Positions 8,810 through 17,365 of a stretch of DNA of 64,000 nt are shown here, piece after piece. Position 1 is the first letter of the stretch. Every line of letters begins with the position of its first letter. The notes beneath the pieces were generated by a model. That model was not told where the DNA came from. It ran no database searches and worked only from the letters and a program-made list of their open reading frames with translations. The translations under genes and the position numbers were made by a program. The stretch comes from UBA7803 sp041690675 (GTDB taxonomy: Bacteria > Pseudomonadota > Gammaproteobacteria > Pseudomonadales > Azotimanducaceae), in NCBI GenBank assembly GCA_041690675.1, contig JAWLGU010000002.1, positions 1 through 64,000 on the forward strand, in the 5' to 3' direction.

Positions 8810-9459
8810 GCGCCGGCGGCGAGCCACCCCCGAAGCACGTCGAGCACCACGTCCACGTTCTGCCCGCGCAACGCCGAGAACGTCGTCACCCGCGCGCCGG
8901 GCACCTTCTCGAGATAGCGCTCCACCTGGGCCAGCGCCTTGCGCTCTGCGCCGAACTTCAGCTTGTCGGCCTTGTTCAGCAGTACCAGCAGCGGCAGATT
9001 GGATGCGCTGGCCCAGCCGATGAGCTCCACGTCGAACGGCTGCAAGGGATGGCGGATGTCCATCACCAGCACCAGGGCCACCAGCGAGGAACGCTCCGCG
9101 AGAAACCGGTTCACCGTGGTTTGCCACCGCGCCTGGGCCTCGCGGGTGGCCTTGGCGTACCCGTAACCCGGCAGGTCCACCAGCCGGCCGTGGCAGGGCT
9201 CGCCGCCGATGCGCCGGACGTCGAAGAAGTTGAGGAGCTGGGTCCGCCCCGGGGTCTTGCTCACCTTGGCCGTCTGTCGGCTTCCGGTGAGTCGATTGAT
9301 CACGCTGGATTTGCCCGCGTTGGAGCGGCCGGCGACCGCCACCTCCGGCCCGATGGCGGGCGGGCACTGCTCCAGGCTGGGCGAGCTGGTGACGAAGGTA
9401 ACCTCCAGGCGCTGGTCCCGGGTTTCGGCTCGCTTGCCCCGTGTGGTGTCGTCGGCCAT
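8806..9459 (-). CDS. engB: Ribosome biogenesis GTP-binding protein EngB/YsxC/YihA
   Basis: Essential small GTPase of 50S subunit assembly. The 217-residue product carries G1 (VAGRSNAGKSSVINRL), a TPGRTQLLNFF switch region, G3 (DLPGYGYAKA) and G4 (LLNKADKL). The ATG at 9459 gives the normal N-terminus; in-frame codons upstream to 9513 encode no conserved residues and run into the cytochrome c4 promoter. It is divergent from the cytochrome c4 gene, as in Pseudomonas. Confidence 0.95.
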   Translation of the reverse strand: MADDTTRGKRAETRDQRLEVTFVTSSPSLEQCPPAIGPEVAVAGRSNAGKSSVINRLTGSRQTAKVSKTPGRTQLLNFFDVRRIGGEPCHGRLVDLPGYGYAKATREAQARWQTTVNRFLAERSSLVALVLVMDIRHPLQPFDVELIGWASASNLPLLVLLNKADKLKFGAERKALAQVERYLEKVPGARVTTFSALRGQNVDVVLDVLRGWLAAGA

Positions 9460-9496
9460 GGCAATGCTCCAGGCGGGAGCGCGACTCCCGCACGGT

Positions 9497-9525
9497 CTGT
9501 GTCTGAAAGGCACTTAGTATATAAT
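9497..9525 (+). promoter_or_regulatory. Likely sigma-70 promoter of the cytochrome c4 gene
   Basis: A perfect TATAAT sits at 9520-9525 in the engB/cytochrome c4 intergenic region. At 17-base spacing the -35 position (9497-9502, CTGTGT) is poor. A purine-rich ribosome site (GGAAGAAGAAG) precedes the ATG at 9558. Confidence 0.5.
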
Positions 9526-9557
9526 TTCGCGTTTCTCATCAGCGGAAGAAGAAGTTC

Positions 9558-10181
9558 ATGGGTTCGTTGCCTGTCGCGCTGCTGGCGTTCGCCGCAGCAC
9601 TCATCGCTCAAGTGGCTCAGGCCCAGGTAGACCCGCAGGCCGGCGAGGCCCAGGCGGCTCCCTGTGCAGCCTGCCACGGCCAGGGCGGGGCCGCCCCCGT
9701 CGACCCCACGTATCCCGTTCTGGCCGGCCAGAACGCCAGCTACCTGACCCGGCAGCTGCAGCTCATTCAATCGGGCGAGCGACCGGTTCCGCTGATGACG
9801 GGGCAGCTCGACGGCAAATCCGAGCAGGATCTGGCGAACCTGGCCGCCTACTTCGCCGCCCAGCCGGGCGTGGTCGGGGAAGCGCAGGGCGACGACCAGA
9901 CATTGGCGCTGGCCGAAGGCATCTACCGCGGCGGCATCCTCGCCAAGGGTGTGGCGGCGTGCACTGCCTGTCATTCACCCACCGGCGACGGCAACGCGCC
10001 CGCGGGCTTTCCGGCCATCGGCGGGCAGCCCAGGGAATACGTCATCGCTCAGCTCACCGCGTATCGGGAAGGGCAGCGAACCAGCGACGAAACCTACGGT
10101 GGGATGATGCGGTCGGTGGCGTCGCGGCTCACCGATACCGAGATCGCCGCCCTGGCCGAGTACCTGCACGGCCTGCACTGA
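9558..10181 (+). CDS. Diheme cytochrome c4
   Basis: Periplasmic electron carrier, usually between the bc1 complex and terminal oxidases. A signal peptide (VALLAFAAALIAQVAQA) is followed by two homologous cytochrome c domains, each with a CXXCH heme site: CAACHG near residue 37 and CTACHS near residue 135. Distal methionines are plausible in PVPLMTGQLDG and TYGGMMRSVASRL. Length (207 aa) is normal for the family. Its place between engB and dsbA matches Pseudomonas. It may serve the oxidase whose assembly genes lie at the window start. Confidence 0.92.
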   Translation: MGSLPVALLAFAAALIAQVAQAQVDPQAGEAQAAPCAACHGQGGAAPVDPTYPVLAGQNASYLTRQLQLIQSGERPVPLMTGQLDGKSEQDLANLAAYFAAQPGVVGEAQGDDQTLALAEGIYRGGILAKGVAACTACHSPTGDGNAPAGFPAIGGQPREYVIAQLTAYREGQRTSDETYGGMMRSVASRLTDTEIAALAEYLHGLH

Positions 10182-10186
10182 CGGCC

Positions 10187-10203
10187 GCGGGCGAACGGCC
10201 CGC
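10187..10203 (+). terminator. GC hairpin after the cytochrome c4 gene
   Basis: GCGGGC at 10187-10192 pairs with GCCCGC at 10198-10203 around GAACG, six bases after the stop. No T-run follows, so an intrinsic terminator is only possible. Confidence 0.3.
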
Positions 10204-10275
10204 GAGCGGATGAAGGCACGAATCGCCGCCGCCACGGTCTAATTCGCCGCGGCCGCCTTTGCGTCCACGGCGAGC

Positions 10276-10281
10276 TACAAT
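10276..10281 (+). promoter_or_regulatory. Possible -10 element of dsbA
   Basis: TACAAT lies 24 bases before the dsbA ATG. No convincing -35 is seen at 16-18 bases spacing, so this is tentative. Confidence 0.3.
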
Positions 10282-10305
10282 TTCTGCTGGAAGATCGAGG
10301 TTCTC

Positions 10306-11037
10306 ATGCTGCGCACCCGTACGTTGTCCCGCCTGACCGTTTTCCTGGCCATGCTGGCGCTCACTGGCCCGGTGCTGGCGGCGGAGCCGGCGTTTCGGGA
10401 AGGCGAGCACTACGCGCGCCTGCCCGTTCCGGTCGAGACCGCGGATCCGCAAGAGGTCGAGGTGGTGGAAGTCTTTTCCTACGCGTGCATCCACTGCAAG
10501 AACTTCCAGCCGGCCATGGAGGCGTGGCGTGAAGACAAGCCCGACTACGTGGACTTTCACCGCATGCCGGCCACCTTCAACCAGACTTGGGCGGCGTTGG
10601 CGCAATCCTTCTTTGCCGCCGAGGCGCTGGGGGTGACGCAGCAGGTGCACGAACCCATCTTCCGGGCCATTCACGAGCGCGGCGTCAACCTGGCGGATCT
10701 CGAGCTCATGGCGGAGATGTTCGAGAGCGCCGCCGGAGTGCCGCCGGAGAAGTTCAAGCAGGTCTACAACTCGTTCAGTGTCCGCAGTCGGGTGCAGCAG
10801 GCGGACGCCCGTGGCCGGGCCTACCGGCTCACAGGCACGCCCACCCTCATCGTCGACGGGCTCTACCGGGTGGACGGTCGAATGGCGGGCGGCAACGCGG
10901 ACATGCTGGAGGTGGTGGACTACCTGGTGGCCCAGCGTCACGCCGAGAAATCGGCGGACGCATCCCCTCCGGCAGACGCCGCAGACGCCGCAGACGCCGC
11001 GGATGCGGCGGATGCGGCGGGCGCCGGCGGGCAGTAG
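10306..11037 (+). CDS. dsbA: Thiol:disulfide interchange protein DsbA
   Basis: Periplasmic oxidase that introduces disulfides into secreted proteins. A signal peptide (LAMLALTGPVLA) precedes a thioredoxin fold with helical insertion. The active site is FSYACIHCKNF, so the dipeptide is Ile-His, not the Pro-His of E. coli DsbA. The cis-proline loop is GTPTLIVDG. The protein ends in an unusual tail made of Asp-Ala-Ala repeats (last 20-25 residues) absent from typical DsbA. It lies downstream of the cytochrome c4 gene, as in Pseudomonas. Confidence 0.93.
   Translation: MLRTRTLSRLTVFLAMLALTGPVLAAEPAFREGEHYARLPVPVETADPQEVEVVEVFSYACIHCKNFQPAMEAWREDKPDYVDFHRMPATFNQTWAALAQSFFAAEALGVTQQVHEPIFRAIHERGVNLADLELMAEMFESAAGVPPEKFKQVYNSFSVRSRVQQADARGRAYRLTGTPTLIVDGLYRVDGRMAGGNADMLEVVDYLVAQRHAEKSADASPPADAADAADAADAADAAGAGGQ
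10972..11016 (+). repeat. 9-bp tandem repeat coding the DsbA C-terminal tail
   Basis: Three exact GCAGACGCC units (10972-10998) are followed by two GCGGATGCG units (10999-11016). All are in frame and encode alternating Asp-Ala-Ala; the two unit types differ mostly at synonymous positions. Confidence 0.85.
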
Positions 11038-11053
11038 GCCCGCGGCGAAGAAA

Positions 11054-11977
11054 ATGCCGGACACGACACAGAACCGAACCACCGACCCGGTTAGGCTGCT
11101 GGCGAGATCCCTGGAGCAGTCGGCCATGCTGGCATGGGCCCGACGAGGCGAGATGCGAGCGATCTCTGCGGTCCCCGCCTCGACCCGTCATTCCTCGCAG
11201 CAGTCGCTTCACGACGGTGAACGACCTTTGCGTTTTCTGTCCTTCAACATTCAGGTGGGTATCGGCACGGCCCGCTACCGCCACTACTTCACCAAGGGCT
11301 GGAAACACGTGCTGCCCCATCAAGGGCGTACCCTGAACCTGGAGCGGATCGCCGAGGTGGTGGCGGGCTACGACTTCGTGGCGCTACAGGAAATCGATGG
11401 CGGCAGCCTGCGCAGCAACTACGTCAACCAGGTGCAGTTCATCGCCGACCGGGCTCGTTTCCCGTACTGGTACACCCAGCTCAATCGTGACCTGGGCCCC
11501 CTGGCCCAGCACGGCAACGGCCTGCTCTCCCGGGTCGCGCCCATGGAGATGCAGGATCACAAGCTGCCTGGGGCCATTCCCGGGCGGGGGGCCATCGTCG
11601 TGCGCCTGCCGTACGGCAGCGCCAGCGTCGTGGTGGTGCTGCTGCACCTGTCCCTGGGCGAGCGCTCCCGGCGGCTGCAGCTCGAGTACGTGCGCAACCT
11701 CATCGACGGTGAGGACCACGTGATTCTCATGGGGGACATGAACAGTCACCTGCCCCAATTGCTGTTTGACTCGCCACTGGCCGAGACGGATCTGCGGCCC
11801 GTGGGCCAGGTCGAGCCCACGTTCCCCGCCTGGCGGCCGCTCAGGTGCCTCGACCACGTGCTGGTGTCGAAGCACCTGACGGTGAGCGATTACCAGGTGC
11901 TGGACTGCCGGCTCTCGGACCATCGGCCCATCGCCGTCACCCTGGAGATGGCCGAGCAGCCCGTAGCAGTCATGTAG
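11054..11977 (+). CDS. Endonuclease/exonuclease/phosphatase family protein
   Basis: Metal-dependent phosphoesterase of the DNase I/AP-endonuclease fold, 307 residues, no clear signal peptide. Signatures are LRFLSFNIQVG, the Glu in FVALQEIDGG, HGNGLLSR, the Asp/Asn pair in ILMGDMNSHL and the C-terminal LDCRLSDHRPIAVTL. Substrate unknown; nuclease, phosphodiesterase or lipid phosphatase are all possible. The ATG at 11054 has a purine-rich site (GAAGAAA) and lies 16 bases after dsbA. The same pair occurs next to dsbA in Pseudomonas. Confidence 0.8.
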   Translation: MPDTTQNRTTDPVRLLARSLEQSAMLAWARRGEMRAISAVPASTRHSSQQSLHDGERPLRFLSFNIQVGIGTARYRHYFTKGWKHVLPHQGRTLNLERIAEVVAGYDFVALQEIDGGSLRSNYVNQVQFIADRARFPYWYTQLNRDLGPLAQHGNGLLSRVAPMEMQDHKLPGAIPGRGAIVVRLPYGSASVVVVLLHLSLGERSRRLQLEYVRNLIDGEDHVILMGDMNSHLPQLLFDSPLAETDLRPVGQVEPTFPAWRPLRCLDHVLVSKHLTVSDYQVLDCRLSDHRPIAVTLEMAEQPVAVM

Positions 11978-11995
11978 CGAACTCCGCCCGCTCCC

Positions 11996-14317
11996 TCAGC
12001 GGGTCGCCGCCTCCAGCCGTGGACGGGTGCAGGCGGTTTCGATCACCTCCGGGTAATTCTGGCGATACTCGCTCCTGCACAGCTCGATGGATGCGCGCGC
12101 CTGACCGATCACGTACGCCTGGATGTCGGCAGCGTCGTTCTCGGACAGCACGTGGCCGAACGACGCCATGCCCTTGCCCGTGTACGCCCCCTGCCGGACG
12201 ATGGCGTCCCAGGAGCGATGCACGTTGGCGTCGGAATAGCGCAGGTCCGGCGTGCCGCCGCCGCTGCTCACCGCTCCGGGGCCATGGCAGGTGGCGCAGT
12301 AGGTGTGGTAGAGCATCTCGCCATGAGCCGTCTGCTCCGCCGTCGCCTTCAGGTCCGGCGGCTCGGGGATCTCCATGAAGGTCACCCTGGGCTCCGGCAG
12401 CGCCGCCTCGCCGCCCAGCTTGAAGGTCAGGATCCGGCCTTCGGTGAGAACGTTGTCCTTGTGCCGCGGCACGCCCGACGCGAGAGCGAAAGCACCACCC
12501 CAGCCAGCCACCACGGTGACGTATTGCTCGCCATCTACGCTGTAGCTCACCGGCGCGGCGATGATGCCCACGTGGGCGGGGAACTCCCACACCAGCTCCC
12601 CGGTGTCCGCCGCGTAGGCGGCGAAGCGGCCGTCGGAGCGGCCCTGGAACACCAGGTTGCCCGCGGTGGTGAGGACGCCGCCGTTCCAGGAGGTATCGTG
12701 CTGCACCTTCCACACCTCCTTCTGGGTCACGGGATCCCAGGCCGAGAGGTGGCCCTTGACCTCACCCATGGCGGCAATGAGGTCGGCCGGGTTCTTCGGC
12801 GGAATCTGCTGGGCCAGATCCACACCGGTGTTCCATTCGCCGGGCTTGTACTGGAAGGCGTTGTCCTGGGCGAAGCTGAAGGGGATGTCCAGGGCCGGGA
12901 TGTACACCAGACCGGTGTTCCTGTTGTAGGCCATGGGGTGCCAGTTGTGTCCACCGTAGGGGGCGGGACGGATGAGCCGCGCGTCGTTGGCGTAATGCGC
13001 CTCCGGGTTCTCCACCGGGCGGCCGGTTTCCGGATCCACGTGGCTCGCCCAGGTGACCGGCACGTAGGCTTCCGCGGAGATGAACTCGCCGTTGGTGCGG
13101 TCGATGACGTAGAAGAACCCGTTCTTGGGCGCCTGCACGAGGACTTTGCGTTGAACCCCGTCGATGGTGAGATCCGCCAGGATCATGTGCTGCACCGCCG
13201 TGTAGTCCCAGGTGTCTCCCGGGGTGGTCTGGTAGTGCCACACCATGCTGCCGTTGTCGGGGTTGATGGCGACGATGGACGACAGGTAGAGGTTGTCGCC
13301 GCCCCCTGGGGAACGGATGTAGCGGTTCCACGGCGAGCCGTTGCCGACGCCGATGTAGAGCAGATTCAGCTCCGCGTCGTACGCCATGGAGTCCCAGACC
13401 GTGCCGCCACCGCCCACGTCCCACCATTTTCCGCCGCGCCAGGTGGCGGCAGCCTTCTCCAGGTGGGGCCCTTCGAAGGGCTTGGAGGGATCGCCGGGCA
13501 CGGTGTAAAAACGCCATGCCTGCTCACCGGTCTCGGCGTCGTAGGCGGTGATGTAGCCGCGCACGCCGTACTCGGCGCCGCCGTTGCCGATGATCACCTT
13601 GCCCTTCACCACCCGGGGTGCGCCGGTGATGGTGTAGGGACGCTCCCGGTCCGTGGTCTGGACCTCCCACACCGGCTCGCCGGTGGCGGCGTCCAGGGCG
13701 ATGAGGCGGCCGTCGATGGTGCCCACGTACACCTTGCCTTTCCACAATGCCACGCCGCGGTTGACCACGTCGCAGCATGCGTACTTGCCCCATTCCCGCG
13801 GCACCTGCGGGTCGTATTCCCACAGCAGCTCACCGGTGCGGGCATCGTGTGCCCACACCACCGACCAGGAACCGGTGGAGAACATGAAGCCGTCCACCAC
13901 CAGCGGTGTGGCTTCCAGGCCGCGCGTGGTGCCGGTATCCCAGTACCAGGCGAGGCCGAGCTCGCTCACGGTGTCCCGGTTGATGGCGGTGAGAGGACTG
14001 AAGCGCTCCTCCGCGTAGGTGCGCCCGTGGGTCAGCCAGTTGCCCGGCTCGCTGTCGGCGCGGATGATGCGCGCGCCGTCGATGCTGGCGGTGACCCGAC
14101 GAATGGCCTCGGCACGCTGGTCCGCGGCCCCCGCCGCCCCCGCGTCGGTGGTGGCCGCGCCCGTGCTGGCCACGTCGCCGCTGACCATGTCCGAGCTGCT
14201 GACGTCGGCGTCCTGCGAGCATCCGTAGGCGGCTGCCAGCAGGCAGAATGCCGCCCCCATTGCCCTGGTGCGCCGGCGCGGCGTGGCCGCTGCGCGGCCT
14301 TGCATCGATGGATACAT
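11996..14317 (-). CDS. PQQ-dependent quinohemoprotein alcohol dehydrogenase
   Basis: Periplasmic oxidation of alcohols with pyrroloquinoline quinone, passing electrons to a C-terminal heme c (773 residues). Seen: a signal peptide with a possible lipoprotein cysteine (AAAYGCSQ, though Tyr at -2 is unusual), an eight-blade propeller with tryptophan-docking repeats (ARTGELLWEYDP, ATGEPVWEVQTT, ADTGELVWEFPA), the adjacent-cysteine ring YACCDVVNRG typical of PQQ alcohol dehydrogenases, GDTWDYTAVQ in the catalytic area, and heme motif CATCHGPG near residue 690. A ribosome site GAGGGGAGCGAGG precedes the ATG. No PQQ synthesis genes are in the window. Confidence 0.9.
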   Translation of the reverse strand: MYPSMQGRAAATPRRRTRAMGAAFCLLAAAYGCSQDADVSSSDMVSGDVASTGAATTDAGAAGAADQRAEAIRRVTASIDGARIIRADSEPGNWLTHGRTYAEERFSPLTAINRDTVSELGLAWYWDTGTTRGLEATPLVVDGFMFSTGSWSVVWAHDARTGELLWEYDPQVPREWGKYACCDVVNRGVALWKGKVYVGTIDGRLIALDAATGEPVWEVQTTDRERPYTITGAPRVVKGKVIIGNGGAEYGVRGYITAYDAETGEQAWRFYTVPGDPSKPFEGPHLEKAAATWRGGKWWDVGGGGTVWDSMAYDAELNLLYIGVGNGSPWNRYIRSPGGGDNLYLSSIVAINPDNGSMVWHYQTTPGDTWDYTAVQHMILADLTIDGVQRKVLVQAPKNGFFYVIDRTNGEFISAEAYVPVTWASHVDPETGRPVENPEAHYANDARLIRPAPYGGHNWHPMAYNRNTGLVYIPALDIPFSFAQDNAFQYKPGEWNTGVDLAQQIPPKNPADLIAAMGEVKGHLSAWDPVTQKEVWKVQHDTSWNGGVLTTAGNLVFQGRSDGRFAAYAADTGELVWEFPAHVGIIAAPVSYSVDGEQYVTVVAGWGGAFALASGVPRHKDNVLTEGRILTFKLGGEAALPEPRVTFMEIPEPPDLKATAEQTAHGEMLYHTYCATCHGPGAVSSGGGTPDLRYSDANVHRSWDAIVRQGAYTGKGMASFGHVLSENDAADIQAYVIGQARASIELCRSEYRQNYPEVIETACTRPRLEAATR

Positions 14318-14485
14318 TCCCTCGCTCCCCTCTCGTCACTGCGATTCGAGCGCGAGTGTACCAGAACGCCCGAGTCTGCCGGGTGAGGCGAGGCGCGCCC
14401 CCGGGTCGCCGGGGTGAGACCCAGTTAACGCCGACCCGGCGCCACCGTGACCATACTTCCCGATGTCGTATGGGCCTGCCGTTGC

Positions 14486-15154
14486 ATGGATCTTCGCTTT
14501 TCCCGATTCGAGATCGTCACGGGCACCGGAGCGCTGTTTCTCTGTCTGGTGTTCGTCTGCGTGTTCGTGGAGGCCGCCACCCTGGAGAGCCGCATCGCTG
14601 CCGCCGCTGCGCGCGCGGCCGAGGATCACGGCCTGTTCTGGGTCGGCGTGGTCGCCCTCGGCCGCCACGTGACCGTCACCGGGGCGGCCCTCGACGACGC
14701 GGCGCGGACGCGCAGCACGGCGGCGGTGGCGGCCGTCCCCGGGGTGTCCGGCGTCGAAGACCGTATCCACCTGATTGGTCCGGCGGGTGCCTGCCAGCGC
14801 GACGTGGACCGCTACCTGAAGGATCGTCCGGTGCGGTTCAGGGCGGGCCAGGCCGAGCTCACCGCATCCGGCGTCGCCACCCTCGCGGCCGTGGCTGCCA
14901 TCGTCCGGCGTTGTGGCGCCAGGTTCGAGGTGGCCAGCCACACGGACGCCGCCGGAGACGCGGCGGTGAACCTGAAGCTCACTCAGCGGCGTGCCGAGAT
15001 GGCGGCACGCCACCTGGTACGGAGCGGCGTGCCGGCGGAACGTCTTCGCCCCGTGGGGTACGGCGAGACCCAACCGGTGGCGGACAACGCCACGGAAGGG
15101 GGCCGGGCCGCCAACCGCCGTCTGCAGTTGCGCATTCTCGGAGATGGCGTGTGA
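14486..15154 (+). CDS. BON plus OmpA-like peptidoglycan-binding protein
   Basis: Envelope protein of 222 residues. An N-terminal signal anchor (GALFLCLVFVCVFVEA) is followed by a BON-like domain (ESRIAAAAARAAEDHGLFWV to GVSGVEDRIHLIG) and an OmpA C-terminal domain (VRFRAGQAELTASG, SHTDAAGD, LTQRRAEMAARHL, GYGETQPVADN). The OmpA domain normally binds meso-diaminopimelate of peptidoglycan. ATG 14486 puts the anchor at the N-terminus; ATG 14447 would add 13 residues. The stop overlaps the next GTG (GTGA), so the coiled-coil protein is probably a partner. Confidence 0.8.
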   Translation: MDLRFSRFEIVTGTGALFLCLVFVCVFVEAATLESRIAAAAARAAEDHGLFWVGVVALGRHVTVTGAALDDAARTRSTAAVAAVPGVSGVEDRIHLIGPAGACQRDVDRYLKDRPVRFRAGQAELTASGVATLAAVAAIVRRCGARFEVASHTDAAGDAAVNLKLTQRRAEMAARHLVRSGVPAERLRPVGYGETQPVADNATEGGRAANRRLQLRILGDGV

Positions 15155-15711
15155 TCTATCTGATCCTGGAAATTCTCGTCTACCTCGCACTGGCCCTGGG
15201 GCTCGGCGCCGCCACCGGGTGGTTGTGGCGCAATCTGGAGGCGGCCCGCCGCGAGGAGGAACTGCAGCGGGCCCTGGCGGAGGCGCGGGAATCTCTGGCC
15301 CGGATCTCCCCGGACCTGGGTCACCGGGAGGCGGAGGTCGAGCAGCTGCGTCGTGAGCTGGATGCGCGGGAGCAGGACACGCTCCGGCAGGCCGAAGCCC
15401 TGGCGCGGCAGGAGCGGCGCTTGGCGGAGCTGGAGGCCGGGCGGGAGGCGCTCGGTGAGCGTCTCGGGGAGGCCAGGGAAGCCGCTGTCGGCGGTGAAGC
15501 GGCCCGGCAGGCTCTCGAGGCGGCGCTGGCGGAGGTCCGCGAGGAGCTGGATCAGGTGCGGCGGGACCGGCTCGCGGAGCAGCGCCGGGTGGACGAGCTC
15601 GTCCGGGAACGGGAGCTGCAGAACCAGGCGCTGCGGGCACTGGAGCAGCAGCTCGAGCTGGCCCGGGAGCACGCGGCAAGCCGGCCGACAAGCCGGGCGG
15701 CCAACGCGTGA
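15151..15711 (+). CDS. Membrane-anchored coiled-coil protein
   Basis: Not assigned to a named family. The 186-residue product begins with a transmembrane helix (VIYLILEILVYLALALGLG) followed by about 150 residues of charged Glu/Arg/Leu/Ala sequence with strong coiled-coil character (AEVEQLRRELDAREQDTL, LEQQLELAREHA). It starts at GTG 15151 overlapping the stop of the OmpA-like gene. A structural or scaffold role at the inner membrane together with the upstream protein is an inference. Confidence 0.75.
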   Translation: MIYLILEILVYLALALGLGAATGWLWRNLEAARREEELQRALAEARESLARISPDLGHREAEVEQLRRELDAREQDTLRQAEALARQERRLAELEAGREALGERLGEAREAAVGGEAARQALEAALAEVREELDQVRRDRLAEQRRVDELVRERELQNQALRALEQQLELAREHAASRPTSRAANA

Positions 15712-15727
15712 CCGTCCGAAAGTCAGG

Positions 15728-15943
15728 TCAGAGCAGCCGCCGCACCAGGTGCAGCACCAGCGACAGCACCACGGAAATGATCACCATGGAAGTGATGGGA
15801 AAGTAGAAGGACGCGTTCGGCCGCTCGATGCGGATGTCTCCCGGCAGCCGTCCGAACCAGCTCAGCACCCCCGTCTGCACCAGCAGGCCGATGAGGATCA
15901 GCGCGATCCCCGCGATCACCAGCCATCGTCCCAGGTCTCCCAT
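15728..15943 (-). CDS. DUF2905 small membrane protein
   Basis: 71 residues with two membrane helices (WLVIAGIALILIGLLVQTG and a C-terminal one) around the DUF2905 signature GRLPGDIRIERPNASFYFP. Function unknown. Both ends of the family are present, so the short ORF is real. It converges with the coiled-coil gene. Confidence 0.85.
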   Translation of the reverse strand: MGDLGRWLVIAGIALILIGLLVQTGVLSWFGRLPGDIRIERPNASFYFPITSMVIISVVLSLVLHLVRRLL

Positions 15944-15979
15944 AGTCTCCTGTTCCTCGTTCGATCGTGCTCTTCCGGC

Positions 15980-17305
15980 TCATCGACCCGGCGTGGCCCG
16001 GGAGGTTCCCGCCGGGGCCGGACTCACCGGGGCCTTGGCCGCGGCACCCCCGGCCTCGGCCGACTCGTCGGCCGCGCTCACCGCCCTGCCGTCCAGCAGG
16101 CGGATCACCGGCTGGCGCAGGGCGACGTAGCCGATGGTGGCCAGGTACACGCCGCTGCCGAGCCACACCGCCATGGCTGCCCCCAGGTGCTCCGCCAGCG
16201 CGCCCAGCAGCAGCCCGCCCAACGGCATGAGACTGAAGCTCATGGTGTGAATGCCCATGACCCGGCCGCGCAGCCGATCCGGTACCGTGAGCTGCATGGT
16301 GGTCATGGAGCTGATCATGAAGGTGGAGGCGAAGGCGGCCGCGAAGAACGCCGCCAGCAGCGCGGCGATGAACGACCCCGCGCCCGCCAGCGCCGCAAAC
16401 ACCATGACGGCCAGCGCGGCGAGACCGGCGCCGCCGAGCATGAGCAGGCCCAGATGCCGGTGGCGCTGCAGCCCGCCCACCACCAGCGTTCCGGTCACCG
16501 ACCCCACACCGCCGGCGGAAAGCAGGTAGCCGAAGCCGGTCTCGCCGGATTCCAGGAGGGCGGCGAACACGGGCATGATCTGATTGAACGACTGTGAGAA
16601 GAACATGCCGACGAACGTGGTCAGAATCAGCCAGCGGAACAGCGGGGTACGGGCGATGAACGATACCCCCTCACGAACCTGCTCCCAGACCGAGCCGTGT
16701 TCCGTTGGTGTGCTTGCAATGGGGATGCTGGCGATCACCAGGAACATGACGAAGAACCCGGCGGCGCTCAGCGCGAACACTACCCAGGTATCCGTGGCGG
16801 CGATAAGCAGTCCGCCCACGGCGGGCACGGTCATTCGGGTGGCCTGCCAGATCACGGAATTGAGCGCCACGGCGCTCATGAACGCGGGGCGGTCGACGAG
16901 CCTCGGATACAGCGACACCCGTACCGGCCAGTCCAGCCCGGTGACGAGGGAGAACGCGGCCGCCACGGAGAGCACGTGCCACACCGCCACCCGGCCGCTC
17001 AGATCGAGCCACGCCAGCAGGGCCAGCAGCGAGGTGGTGAACAGCGACGTGCACATGAGCACTCGGCGCTTGTCGAAGCGATCGGCCACCACGCCGCCCG
17101 CGAGGGTCATCAGGATGTTCGGCACCGCCGCCGCGGCGCCGAGCACGCCGAGCTGCAGTGCCGAGCCGGACAGCTCGAAGATCAGCCAGCCCTGACCCAG
17201 GGTGATGAGCTGCGTGGCGCCGACGGAGGCGAATGAGGCCAGCCAGTAACGCCGGAACAGCGGGAAAGCCAGCGCCGGATACCGCTCCAGTAAGAAATTC
17301 ACCAT
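15980..17305 (-). CDS. MFS transporter (MFS_3/enterobactin-exporter type)
   Basis: Twelve-helix proton-coupled transporter of 441 residues, substrate unknown. The opening FRRYWLASFASVGATQLITL and the loop GGVVADRFDKRRVLMCTSL are typical of this subfamily of drug and siderophore exporters. In the second half, QLTVPDRLRGRVMGIHTM is the matching loop. GGAGGG just before ATG 17305 supports that start. A perfect inverted repeat 20 bases upstream suggests repressor control. Confidence 0.85.
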   Translation of the reverse strand: MVNFLLERYPALAFPLFRRYWLASFASVGATQLITLGQGWLIFELSGSALQLGVLGAAAAVPNILMTLAGGVVADRFDKRRVLMCTSLFTTSLLALLAWLDLSGRVAVWHVLSVAAAFSLVTGLDWPVRVSLYPRLVDRPAFMSAVALNSVIWQATRMTVPAVGGLLIAATDTWVVFALSAAGFFVMFLVIASIPIASTPTEHGSVWEQVREGVSFIARTPLFRWLILTTFVGMFFSQSFNQIMPVFAALLESGETGFGYLLSAGGVGSVTGTLVVGGLQRHRHLGLLMLGGAGLAALAVMVFAALAGAGSFIAALLAAFFAAAFASTFMISSMTTMQLTVPDRLRGRVMGIHTMSFSLMPLGGLLLGALAEHLGAAMAVWLGSGVYLATIGYVALRQPVIRLLDGRAVSAADESAEAGGAAAKAPVSPAPAGTSRATPGR

Positions 17306-17324
17306 CGACCCTCCGAGCAGCGGG

Positions 17325-17357
17325 AGTGTACTGATTCCCCGCGGCAATCAGTACACT
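17325..17357. promoter_or_regulatory. Perfect 12-bp inverted repeat between divergent genes (operator candidate)
   Basis: AGTGTACTGATT at 17325-17336 and AATCAGTACACT at 17346-17357 are exact inverted copies around nine bases. They fill most of the 60 bases between the MFS start (17305, - strand) and the ATG at 17366 (+ strand). Being between divergent genes argues for a protein-binding operator and against a terminator. No regulator gene is adjacent. Confidence 0.7.
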
Positions 17358-17365
17358 GTCGAGTC

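Noticed and set aside
12152..14386. 744-codon open frame on the + strand
   Set aside because: Exactly antisense to the quinohemoprotein dehydrogenase gene, which has clear motifs. High GC leaves long antisense frames open; no family features were seen.
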